Shown in pieces: positions 1-6,319 of a stretch of DNA of 9,918 nt; within the stretch, counting starts at the first letter, position 1, and the number at the start of each line of letters is the position of its first letter. Both the position numbers and the translations under genes were made by a program. Origin of the DNA: an uncultured Capnocytophaga sp. (GTDB lineage Bacteria; Bacteroidota; Bacteroidia; Flavobacteriales; Flavobacteriaceae); NCBI GenBank assembly GCA_915070235.1, contig CAJZFM010000056.1, positions 1 through 9,918 on the forward strand, in the 5' to 3' direction. The notes beneath the pieces are model-generated. The model was not told the origin of the DNA. It did not search any database and worked only from the letters and a program-made list of their open reading frames with translations.

Positions 1-1
1 T

Positions 2-97
2 TATCAAATACTAACTGATTGTAAAATATACAGAAATTTAAATAGTGAATTATCAGAAGAATGGCTTAATATAAAAAAAAAGTACTCCATAAAATAA
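2..97 (+). CDS. 3' end of an unidentified gene (partial)
   Basis: An open frame enters from the left edge and stops at TAA (95-97), giving 31 residues with a charged, lysine- and glutamate-rich C-terminus (it ends in KKKYSIK). The other two plus-strand frames stop within the first 18 bases, so this is the only plus frame that can be a gene tail. The composition is AT-rich, like the 5275-6673 module and unlike the tamL-ctlX block. No family can be recognised from so short a tail. A transcript from this gene would read through the structured element at 209-314 and end at the 371-398 terminator. The call rests on frame openness and plausible composition alone, so chance remains possible. Confidence 0.45.
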   Translation, partial: YQILTDCKIYRNLNSELSEEWLNIKKKYSIK

Positions 98-208
98 TTC
101 AATAATTTAAACATTAGTTCTACATAAGCAAAATTATATTTTTCCTCTCTCAGATTTCCATGGAGAGAATGATACAACAACTAAGTGTAAATCTGTGATT
201 CCCCTTCA

Positions 209-314
209 CTGGCGCGAGCTTGCAGTTCATGCCTACTATGAGTAGAGCCTTTGGTTCTTAGGAGGGAGCTACAAGCTCCATTATTATCGGCATGAGCTGC
301 AAGAAACATCCCAG
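209..314 (+). other. Cloverleaf-forming structured element, possible ncRNA or repeat remnant
   Basis: An outer stem pairs 219-233 with 289-303 (15 pairs, one being U226-G296). It encloses three hairpins with 3-nt loops: 233-237/241-245, 245-249/253-257 (with wobble U255-G247) and 265-270/274-279. Adjacent hairpins share bases 233 and 245, so not every pair can form at once. CTGG (209-212) can pair with CCAG (311-314) across an internal loop. Both wobble pairs are G-U only if the plus strand is the RNA; a minus-strand RNA would have A-C mismatches. The rest of 98-370 shows no gene. The element could be an RNA, a palindromic mobile-element end or a dispersed intergenic repeat. No known RNA family was recognised. 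Confidence 0.4.
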
Positions 315-370
315 CATAGGGTAAAATATTTTTACATGATTAACTCTCAAAATAAATTTTGCAATCAAAT

Positions 371-398
371 AAAAAACCACTCTTTTGAGTGGCTTTTT
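371..398. terminator. Bidirectional intrinsic terminator
   Basis: CCACTC (377-382), loop TTTT (383-386) and GAGTGG (387-392) form a 6-bp stem. It is flanked by an A-run (371-376) and a T-run (394-398), so a U-tract follows the stem in either direction. It lies 20 bp past the ctlX stop codon and closes the tamL-DHS-ctlX unit on the minus strand. It can also end any plus-strand transcript coming from the gene at 2-97. Confidence 0.8.
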
Positions 399-417
399 AC
401 TTTTTATTTTTCACCTT

Positions 418-1350
418 TTATTTTTTCGGCAGGAACACTTCCGCCAGCATACAGCGGGCACTACCGCCACCGCATACCTCTATGGTAGAGAGGTCGCTAT
501 AGAGTATTTGGGTATGTTTCTCTATAGCTTCTATCTGCTGAGGGGTCAGGGCGTTGTAAGCAGTCTCACTCATCACCAAGTATTTGGCATCTTTCCCTTT
601 TACTTGGAGCATATTTCCCACAAAACAATCCACTTGTTGGGGGCTTATGGTGATGATCTCCTTATGATCTTCCTTGAGGTGATGGAGTACGTTCTTGCGT
701 TCGCTCTTATCCTCTATCACATCAGGACAGATAATAGCAAAGGTCTCCCCAAGTGCCATCATCACATTGGTATGATAGATAGGTTTAAGCGCTCCATTTG
801 TATGCTGGAAAGCCTTGAAGATAACAGGTGTATATTCAAAATCCTCACAGAACTCAATGAATAACTCCTCATTGGCTCTGGCCGAGAGCGCACAATAGGC
901 CTTGCGATGAATTCTATCCAAGACCATAGCTCCCGTCCCCTCCAAGTAGAGGCCTTCGTTCTCTGCTTCTGTATAGTCATATACGTTCTCTATCTCAAAG
1001 CCTTCTGCTTCCACTATATCCAATATATCCTCGCGGCGCTCTCTACGTCTGTTTTCAGCAAACATAGGGTAGAAGGCCACATCCTTGTTATTGTGAAAGC
1101 TAATCCAGTTGTTCGGAAATATAGAATCAGGCGTATCCTGCTCGTAGATATCATCTACCACGATGACATGGACACCCACTGCCCTTAGCTTGCTCACCAA
1201 GGCATCAAACTCGTGTTGCGCTTTTAGGTTGATCTGCTCATTGGTGATGTTAATCCCCTTTTGGAAATAATTATTCACCAAGGTCTGCTCATTCGTCCTA
1301 AAACGCACAGGGCGTATCATCAGCACCGTATCAGTGATTTGTTTTTTCAT
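418..1350 (-). CDS. ctlX: CtlX-type guanidino/ureido-group hydrolase (amidinotransferase-like fold)
   Basis: The 310-residue protein belongs to the arginine deiminase/DDAH/amidinotransferase superfamily and best fits the 'citrulline utilization hydrolase' CtlX type. Visible hallmarks are FPNNW (78-82), an EGTGAMVLD block (137-145), a catalytic-type histidine in YHTN (His193) and a C-terminal CGGGSARC segment whose second cysteine (Cys300) is the expected nucleophile. Superfamily members hydrolyse the C-N bond of arginine-like compounds through a covalent Cys adduct; the substrate here is inferred. I chose ATG at 1350 (MKKQIT). In-frame ATG 1362 and GTG 1374 only add two copies of a 12-bp tandem duplication encoding MTNN. 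It is the last gene after the DHS-like gene, 83 bp downstream of it, with the gap made of heptamer repeats. It ends just before a strong terminator. Confidence 0.85.
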   Translation of the reverse strand: MKKQITDTVLMIRPVRFRTNEQTLVNNYFQKGINITNEQINLKAQHEFDALVSKLRAVGVHVIVVDDIYEQDTPDSIFPNNWISFHNNKDVAFYPMFAENRRRERREDILDIVEAEGFEIENVYDYTEAENEGLYLEGTGAMVLDRIHRKAYCALSARANEELFIEFCEDFEYTPVIFKAFQHTNGALKPIYHTNVMMALGETFAIICPDVIEDKSERKNVLHHLKEDHKEIITISPQQVDCFVGNMLQVKGKDAKYLVMSETAYNALTPQQIEAIEKHTQILYSDLSTIEVCGGGSARCMLAEVFLPKK

Positions 1351-1436
1351 ATTATTAGTCATATTATTAGTCACTAATCACTCGTCATTAGTCACTCGTC
1401 ACTCGTCATTAGTCACTCGTCACTCGTCACTCGTCA
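1351..1436. repeat. Heptamer tandem array between the DHS-like gene and ctlX
   Basis: Ten consecutive 7-bp units fill 1367-1436: CTCGTCA six times, TTAGTCA three times and CTAATCA once. In gene orientation they read TGACGAG, TGACTAA and TGATTAG. The array starts with the TGA stop codon of the DHS-like gene (1434-1436) and reaches the ctlX start. There it passes into a 12-bp duplication (1351-1362 and 1363-1374, one base different) carrying the alternative ctlX starts. Because 7 is not a multiple of 3, TGA occurs in all three frames of the array. Length variation by strand slippage is expected but not shown. Confidence 0.9.
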
Positions 1437-2408
1437 CTGATTAAGTATATACGCAAAGATAAGCGGTGCCACGATAGTAGCATCGGATTCTACGATAAAC
1501 TTAGGCGTATCTATATCCAATTTCCCCCAAGTGATCTTCTCATTAGGCACTGCCCCTGAGTAAGATCCATAGCTGGTAGTAGAGTCAGATATTTGACAGA
1601 AGTAAGACCAAAAAGGTACACCCTCCCACTCTAGGTCTTGGTACATCATAGGCACCACACAGATAGGGAAATCCCCTGCAATACCACCACCTATCTGGAA
1701 GAAGCCTACGCCCTTACCAGCAGAATTGTTGCGATACCATTCGGTAAGGTAGATCATATATTCTATACCTGTCTTTACCGTATGTGCCTTTAGGTTTCCT
1801 TTGATTACATTGGCAGCAAAGATATTTCCCGTAGTGGAATCCTCCCATCCTGGACATATGATAGGAATATTCTTTTCAGCAGCGGCCAATATCCAAGAGT
1901 TTTTAGGATCTATTTCGTAGTATTGTTCTAATACCCCAGAGCGCACCACTTGGTAAAGAAATTCGTGTGGAAAATAGCGTTCGCCCTTTTCTTCTGCCTT
2001 GTGCCATACCTCTTCCAAGTGTTTTTGCAAGCGGCGGAAGGCCTCTTCCTCTGGAATACAAGTATCGGTTACACGGTTGTAGTGTCTGTCCAAGAGTTCG
2101 CGTTCTTGTTCTGGAGTAAGGTCTCTATAATGAGGCACACGCTTGTAGTGAGAGTGAGCCACAAGGTTCATCACATCTTCCTCAAGGTTCGCCCCTGTAC
2201 AGGAGATAATATCCACCTTTCCTTGGCGTATCATCTCAGCCAAAGAAATACCCAACTCGGCTGTACTCATCGCACCTGCCAGCGCCACAAGCATCTTTCC
2301 TCCTTCTTGTAGGTGTGTTTCATAGCCCTTAGCAGCATCCACTAAGGCTGCTGCATTAAAATGTAGAAAATGCTTCTCAATAAATTGAGAAATGGGTCCT
2401 TTATTCAT
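1434..2408 (-). CDS. Deoxyhypusine synthase-like family enzyme
   Basis: The 324-residue protein matches the NAD-dependent deoxyhypusine synthase fold over its length. Conserved blocks are LAGAMSTAELG (43-53), TGANLEED (71-78), a GGG glycine turn (240-242) and the C-terminal WGK (294-296) with SDATIVAPL. Lys296 aligns with the lysine that carries the aminobutyl imine in eukaryotic DHS. The histidine following the glycine turn in the human enzyme (His288, aligned from memory) is replaced here: the segment reads GGGIAGDF, so Asp246 sits there. Bacteria lack eIF5A, so protein hypusination is unlikely. Bacterial relatives are thought to transfer aminobutyl groups to small amines such as putrescine or agmatine; which one is inference. 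It starts 34 bp after tamL with no clear promoter between them, so cotranscription is likely. It precedes ctlX. Confidence 0.88.
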   Translation of the reverse strand: MNKGPISQFIEKHFLHFNAAALVDAAKGYETHLQEGGKMLVALAGAMSTAELGISLAEMIRQGKVDIISCTGANLEEDVMNLVAHSHYKRVPHYRDLTPEQERELLDRHYNRVTDTCIPEEEAFRRLQKHLEEVWHKAEEKGERYFPHEFLYQVVRSGVLEQYYEIDPKNSWILAAAEKNIPIICPGWEDSTTGNIFAANVIKGNLKAHTVKTGIEYMIYLTEWYRNNSAGKGVGFFQIGGGIAGDFPICVVPMMYQDLEWEGVPFWSYFCQISDSTTSYGSYSGAVPNEKITWGKLDIDTPKFIVESDATIVAPLIFAYILNQ

Positions 2409-2442
2409 CTTTAAAATATTTAATTAGTTGTTATACAATTTA

Positions 2443-5019
2443 TTAGAAAGGATAATTAATCCCTATATTAAAAACAAAATTAGAGAGTTTCAGCTTATTA
2501 GTCCAGTGTGGAGTAACCCGCTGTGAGGGGTTGTATAGCTTCATCCCAAAATCCCCACGTATGACAAAGTAATTCAGGTCATAGCGCAACCCAAAGCCTG
2601 TGGCCAAGGCTATATCCGATATATCTGAGAACTGATCCAGCTTGGCCTCTGTTCGCTCCTCACTGTCCAAGAGGTGCCATACATTCCCTGCATCTAAGAA
2701 AAGTGCCCCCTTCAGTGCATTGGCTATGGTAAAGCGGTATTCTACATTGGCTGCCAACTTGAAATTGGCCTCGTTAAACTCCAAAACCGAACCCGATGAA
2801 CCTGGCCCCAAGGAGTAGGCACGCCAACCTCGGTTGTCATTGGCACCTCCTGCAAAATAGCTACGTGAGAAAGGAATATTCTTTCCATTCCCATAAGGCA
2901 TAGCAAAGCCAATAAAGCCGCGTAGGGCTAATACCTCTCCGCTGTTCTTCCTTGTTGATAGTGGAAAGTGCTTGATATATTCCACCTCTGCCTTGGCGTA
3001 TTGGGCATAGGCTACATCCAAGAACTTGCGTTGGTCTTGATCGTCTCTGGGGAGCTTACGTATGATATTCACCAGCTGAGGAAGGTTTCCTGCTGTCTCT
3101 ACCTTCACACGGAATTGCTCATAAGTAGGCTCAAAATAATTCAGTGTATTATTGGACATATAAGTGAAGCTGGTAGCCATGATTAGGTCGTTGCGTGTCA
3201 GGTGGTAGAAACGCTCATATAAGTTGAGCAAATCCAAATTCCTCTGGGCTGGATTCGTCCAATCTCTGCGAAACATATCATAGATGAAATACTCATAGGC
3301 TGCTCTTCTTTTGAGGTTGCCTCTATCATCTAAGTAGTGAGCAGGCGCAGTGCCTTCTTTCCTTACAATGCCATTGAGCGCTTCATATGAACTCTCATAT
3401 ACATTGAAATAATTTTCAGGGTTTTTGTTATGTACATACTCTATATCCAAGAGTTCCAATATGTTGCGATTGGCCGTATTAGGACTCCAAGTGTAGCGGA
3501 GTACCCCTGTGGTCTTCTGCCTGTCCAAACCTATATTCTCTTGAGTACTGGTGGAGAGTTGCAATATGGTCTGGGGCGTTTTGGAATAAGGGATAAGTGA
3601 TTCTATCTTACCGAAGAACCATATCCGCGGAATAGTCAAGCGCAAACCGCCTCCATACTCAAAGAGATTGAAAAAGGCCGAACTCCCATCCAAAAATTGC
3701 TGAGCACCCATGGTGATGCGTGGGGTTACCTCCAAGGTTTCTGCTCCTCTAAAGACGTTTCTGGCAATAAAAGAAGTGCTAAACCCTATCCCAAACTCCT
3801 GTATAGAAGAGCGAGAAAGTTCCAAATTGGTCTCTATAGAGAAGCGCTTGAGAGGCTCCAAGTGTATATCTGCTTCCAAAATCCTCTCCAAAGTATCATT
3901 CTTGGCATAGTGGTATTGTATATTGGGGTACTTAAAAGCCCTAAGGTTGTTAATCTGCCTATAAGCATTGTTGCGGTCTATATCTCGGTAAATACTTTCC
4001 GAACGCAAGGCAATAGCATCATAGAGCGTTTGCTTACGATAGCGTAACTTATGGCGATAGTAGTAAGTAATCCCTTTGTATTCTAACGAATCATAGGGAG
4101 TATTCTGGGAAGATGAATCATAATCAGTATAGAGGCGTACTTTCCTTATCTTGTGGGATTTGTATGGCTTTTCTGTAGGAGGATCGGTGGAGCGATCTAT
4201 GTAGTTGGCTATGGTGGTGGTTACATTGATAAGCGAATCATTGTTATACACTACCGTATCTCGTGCTATGGTAAAGTCTATAGCGCTTTGCTGAAAGTTA
4301 TAGAAACCATTGTTGCGCAATAGGTTAGTAATGCGTGCGCGTTCGTTAGAGAATTTCTCCAAGTGATAGAAAGTACGTGGCTTGATAATACGTTCTTTAA
4401 TACGCTTTTTGTAGAGGGAATCAATCTCTGGAGAGAGGATTTGGGTATCCAATGAATCTATATAATAGCGCCGTCCCCTATCTATATAGTAGGTTACTGA
4501 AGCCTGTTTCTCTTTGTCTGTAGGGGTGATTTCATAGTGGCCTGTATTATTAAAATAGCCCACACTATTGTAGTAAGCATGGAGGGTATGTGCCGATTTG
4601 CGAGTCTCCACTGTATCTATAATCACAGGTGCTTGTCCCATTCGCTGGAGCATACGGTCTTTGCCTGATACCAAAAAGGATTTCCCTAAGCGTTGGGTCT
4701 GCTTTTTAGAAAGAAAACCATCTAAGAAGCGATGCCACTTAGGGTGTCTCTCAAGCCATTTTTGATAGTTCTCCTCTGCATGGTCATCGGCCAAGTTATA
4801 GATAAGCAACCCCAGTGGAATCCCCAACAATCGCGAATTGGGTTCCTGACGTAGATAGCCATAGATATTGGCATTCTTAGGTTTTTTATCATTAACAGAA
4901 ATCGTATTCTTACGCAGCAGATACGCTCCCTCTGGTACCTTTTTTGTAGGATTACACCCCAGCAGATAAGCCAAAGCAAAGAGTAAGAATAGTATTTTAG
5001 CAACAAATGTATGCTTCAT
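2443..5019 (-). CDS. tamL: TamL, lipoprotein TamA/BamA-family outer-membrane assembly protein
   Basis: The 858-residue protein has a lipoprotein signal peptide: Lys3 and Lys8, a hydrophobic core, then LLGC with lipidated Cys22. Residues about 23-400 form the periplasmic POTRA-like part, with recurrent short beta-alpha units, an RGRRYYID segment (181-188) and the YRDIDRNNAYRQINNLRAF unit (344-362). Residues about 400-858 form a 16-strand Omp85-type barrel with an NRGW (729-732) counterpart of the BamA L6 (V/I)RG(F/Y) motif. The protein ends in the aromatic beta-signal NYPF. A BamA/TamA relative with a lipobox is the Bacteroidota type called TamL, which works with TamB in envelope assembly. No tamB is present in the window. 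The +2 to +5 residues (NPTK) do not match the CX-K-D/E surface-export signal. It has its own promoter at 5043-5072 and probably leads the unit to ctlX. Confidence 0.88.
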   Translation of the reverse strand: MKHTFVAKILFLLFALAYLLGCNPTKKVPEGAYLLRKNTISVNDKKPKNANIYGYLRQEPNSRLLGIPLGLLIYNLADDHAEENYQKWLERHPKWHRFLDGFLSKKQTQRLGKSFLVSGKDRMLQRMGQAPVIIDTVETRKSAHTLHAYYNSVGYFNNTGHYEITPTDKEKQASVTYYIDRGRRYYIDSLDTQILSPEIDSLYKKRIKERIIKPRTFYHLEKFSNERARITNLLRNNGFYNFQQSAIDFTIARDTVVYNNDSLINVTTTIANYIDRSTDPPTEKPYKSHKIRKVRLYTDYDSSSQNTPYDSLEYKGITYYYRHKLRYRKQTLYDAIALRSESIYRDIDRNNAYRQINNLRAFKYPNIQYHYAKNDTLERILEADIHLEPLKRFSIETNLELSRSSIQEFGIGFSTSFIARNVFRGAETLEVTPRITMGAQQFLDGSSAFFNLFEYGGGLRLTIPRIWFFGKIESLIPYSKTPQTILQLSTSTQENIGLDRQKTTGVLRYTWSPNTANRNILELLDIEYVHNKNPENYFNVYESSYEALNGIVRKEGTAPAHYLDDRGNLKRRAAYEYFIYDMFRRDWTNPAQRNLDLLNLYERFYHLTRNDLIMATSFTYMSNNTLNYFEPTYEQFRVKVETAGNLPQLVNIIRKLPRDDQDQRKFLDVAYAQYAKAEVEYIKHFPLSTRKNSGEVLALRGFIGFAMPYGNGKNIPFSRSYFAGGANDNRGWRAYSLGPGSSGSVLEFNEANFKLAANVEYRFTIANALKGALFLDAGNVWHLLDSEERTEAKLDQFSDISDIALATGFGLRYDLNYFVIRGDFGMKLYNPSQRVTPHWTNKLKLSNFVFNIGINYPF

Positions 5020-5042
5020 CGGATAGCCTCAAAATTTCGGCT

Positions 5043-5072
5043 CAAAATTACAAATTTTATACGATAATACAA
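5043..5072 (-). promoter_or_regulatory. Bacteroidota-type promoter for tamL
   Basis: On the minus strand TTG (5072-5070) is followed after exactly 19 bases by TAATTTTG (5050-5043), matching the TTG-N17-23-TAnnTTTG consensus of the Bacteroidota primary sigma factor. The box ends 23 bases before the tamL ATG (5019), so the leader should be about 15-20 nt. The heptamer array at 5076-5110 lies immediately upstream of the -33 element. Confidence 0.7.
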
Positions 5073-5075
5073 TTA

Positions 5076-5110
5076 TAATTATCAATTGTTAATTGTTAAT
5101 TATTAATTAT
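5076..5110. repeat. AT-rich heptamer tandem array upstream of tamL
   Basis: Five contiguous 7-bp units: TAATTAT, CAATTGT, TAATTGT, TAATTAT, TAATTAT. The same 7-bp period occurs at 1367-1436 with a different unit. An 18-bp piece (5090-5107) recurs perfectly inverted at 6776-6793. The array abuts the tamL -33 region, so copy number could alter the upstream promoter context; this is inference. Confidence 0.85.
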
Positions 5111-5142
5111 CAAAGATGCTCTACTTGTTTGATCCTATAATC

Positions 5143-5229
5143 AAGACGCAATAAATGACACCTCTACCCTAGTGCTAGCTAAGACAATTCTCTGCTTAGC
5201 AGTTGTAGAGACGCAATTTATTGCGTCTT
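5143..5229. repeat. MITE/REP-like 87-bp hairpin element
   Basis: A perfect 14-bp inverted terminal repeat (5143-5156 and 5216-5229, starting AAGACGCAAT) encloses nested pairing: CTCTAC (5162-5167) with GTAGAG (5205-5210), and GCTAAG (5178-5183) with CTTAGC (5195-5200). The whole element can therefore fold into one long interrupted hairpin. The right end is also a palindrome by itself (5209-5216, TTTA, 5221-5228). I see no transposase and no clear target-site duplication. A non-autonomous mobile element or a dispersed REP-type repeat fits best. The remainder of 5020-5274 holds the tamL promoter and heptamer array and otherwise nothing recognisable. Confidence 0.7.
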
Positions 5230-5274
5230 AAAAAATCACATCTTAATTATTGATTTACATCAATAACCAATGTA

Positions 5275-6192
5275 CTATTGCCAATTAATACTAATATTAC
5301 TTACTTCAAGATTCTTATATTCCAAATTTCCATCATCATATGCTCTAAAAGAAGTAGCTATAGAGACAAAACTCAATCCTTTTACACTAGGTAATATTTG
5401 TTTAAAAGTAACACTCGCTTTCATAGGTACCTCTGTAGGTATTTTATTACATGCAGCAAAAAAAGTATCTTTATTTTTTCCTACAGACATATTTTTTACG
5501 AAATATTCATTCCCTTCGAAATCATATGCCTTTATACCGCTAATAATTGTAGGATAATCATCATTTATAAAACAAACTTTTTGATGAACTAACTTATGTG
5601 AAATTAGAAATTCCAAAGTAACTGTTTGTTCTACTTTATTCCCTATAACAGAAAGTAGTTTTACCTCAAACTTAGGAGAGAAACTCTTGATGGTACCATT
5701 TTCTTGATTTGTATTAGTTTCTGAAGTTTTCATTTTATCTGCCACTGTTTGAAAACCAGCTTCTTGAGAGACAACCTCTCCCATACGAAGAGCATCATCT
5801 ATAGCAATAACTATTTCTTTTTTGTCTGTATACCTAAGTATAGCGTACTTAACCACCTTGCCATCAACCATTTCTTCTTTGAAAGTCTTAATTATAGGTC
5901 TGGTTAATTTTGCAAGATCTCCCTCCGTTGCATTTACTGTTTCCTTCTTTCCCACCTCTGTCCCATTCATGGTATCTATATAATCCCTCACGGTAACTAT
6001 ATCCTTAATAAGGATAGTACCATATGTTTTACCTCTTGAAGGAGTGCCAAAGGAAATAGCATCTCCTCTTTTATAGGTATGATTATCAACAGCTACATAT
6101 TCTTTTCTTGAATTTTTGGAACTCTGCCCTGACAAAGAGCCAAAGTTTAATACCATTAGCAACAAAAGTGCTATTTTTTTCCCTGTTTTCAT
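5275..6192 (-). CDS. Secreted protein of unknown function
   Basis: The 305-residue protein has a clear Sec signal peptide: KTGKK, a hydrophobic stretch at 8-20, then LSGQS with cleavage near residues 22-23. There is no lipobox cysteine, so a periplasmic or secreted location is expected. Residues about 33-140 contain a small beta-rich part (KRGDAISFGTPSRGKTYG at 41-58 looks like a short SH3-like barrel opening). A polar Ser/Thr/Asn/Gln linker follows (155-168). Residues about 170-305 form a second beta-sandwich-like domain with alternating hydrophobic strands and two cysteines (207 and 248). I do not recognise a family. The ATG at 6192 is supported by the signal peptide and by a TAACTTTG box 20 bases upstream. 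The gene is divergent from a small XRE regulator and is AT-richer than tamL and the cobN-like gene, suggesting later acquisition. Confidence 0.8.
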   Translation of the reverse strand: MKTGKKIALLLLMVLNFGSLSGQSSKNSRKEYVAVDNHTYKRGDAISFGTPSRGKTYGTILIKDIVTVRDYIDTMNGTEVGKKETVNATEGDLAKLTRPIIKTFKEEMVDGKVVKYAILRYTDKKEIVIAIDDALRMGEVVSQEAGFQTVADKMKTSETNTNQENGTIKSFSPKFEVKLLSVIGNKVEQTVTLEFLISHKLVHQKVCFINDDYPTIISGIKAYDFEGNEYFVKNMSVGKNKDTFFAACNKIPTEVPMKASVTFKQILPSVKGLSFVSIATSFRAYDDGNLEYKNLEVSNISINWQ

Positions 6193-6212
6193 TGTTCTTA
6201 TTTTTAATATGA

Positions 6213-6240
6213 CAAAGTTACCATTATTGTCTTATTCAAA
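6213..6240 (-). promoter_or_regulatory. Promoter for the secreted-protein gene
   Basis: On the minus strand TAACTTTG (6220-6213) matches TAnnTTTG exactly, 20 bases before the ATG at 6192. TTTG (6240-6237) lies 16 bases upstream of it, slightly closer than the usual 17-23 spacing, so the -7 box is more certain than the -33 element. Confidence 0.6.
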
Positions 6241-6252
6241 GACTTTATTTTT

Positions 6253-6279
6253 TTACTAATAGGAGAAAAATATTACTAA
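6253..6279. promoter_or_regulatory. Candidate operator: direct repeat between divergent promoters
   Basis: TTACTAA occurs at 6253-6259 and again at 6273-6279. The copies start exactly 20 bp apart, about two helical turns, so a bound dimer pair would face the same side of the DNA. The second copy lies where the -33 region of the regulator promoter should be. The first is just upstream of the secreted-protein promoter. Binding by the adjacent XRE protein is inference; the region is AT-rich and 7-bp repeats can arise by chance. Confidence 0.35.
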
Positions 6280-6296
6280 GAGTTAAAAATATTTCG

Positions 6297-6304
6297 TACC
6301 TTTG
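6297..6304 (+). promoter_or_regulatory. Promoter -7 box for the XRE regulator
   Basis: TACCTTTG matches TAnnTTTG exactly, with 15 bases between it and the ATG at 6320. Transcription should begin near 6308-6312, leaving a leader of only about 10 nt. This places the in-frame TTG at 6302 inside the promoter and decides the start at 6320. No TTG is present at the usual -33 distance, which fits a weak or regulated promoter. Confidence 0.65.
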
Positions 6305-6319
6305 TCGCAAAATATAAGT

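Noticed and set aside
209..314. A tRNA gene
   Set aside because: The outer stem is 15 bp rather than 7, the loops are 3 nt, and no T-loop or CCA-end pattern is present.
1351..1374. Upstream GTG (1374) or ATG (1362) as the ctlX start
   Set aside because: They only add MTNN units encoded by a 12-bp duplication joined to the heptamer array; MKKQIT from ATG 1350 is the natural start.
1367..1436. CRISPR array
   Set aside because: The units are 7 bp and contiguous, without spacers or nearby cas genes.
1434..2408. Genuine deoxyhypusine synthase modifying eIF5A
   Set aside because: Bacteria lack eIF5A, and the His288 position of the human enzyme is not conserved; only family-level naming is justified.
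3697..4047. Plus-strand open frames opposite tamL, ctlX and the cobN-like gene
   Set aside because: They lie antisense to well-supported genes and show no domain-like sequence or promoter.
5208..5229. Intrinsic terminator for the secreted-protein gene
   Set aside because: The hairpin is strong, but no T-run follows it on the minus strand; it belongs to the 87-bp element.
6302..6319. TTG start extending the XRE regulator by six codons
   Set aside because: The TTG lies inside the TACCTTTG promoter box, so it would not be in the transcript.
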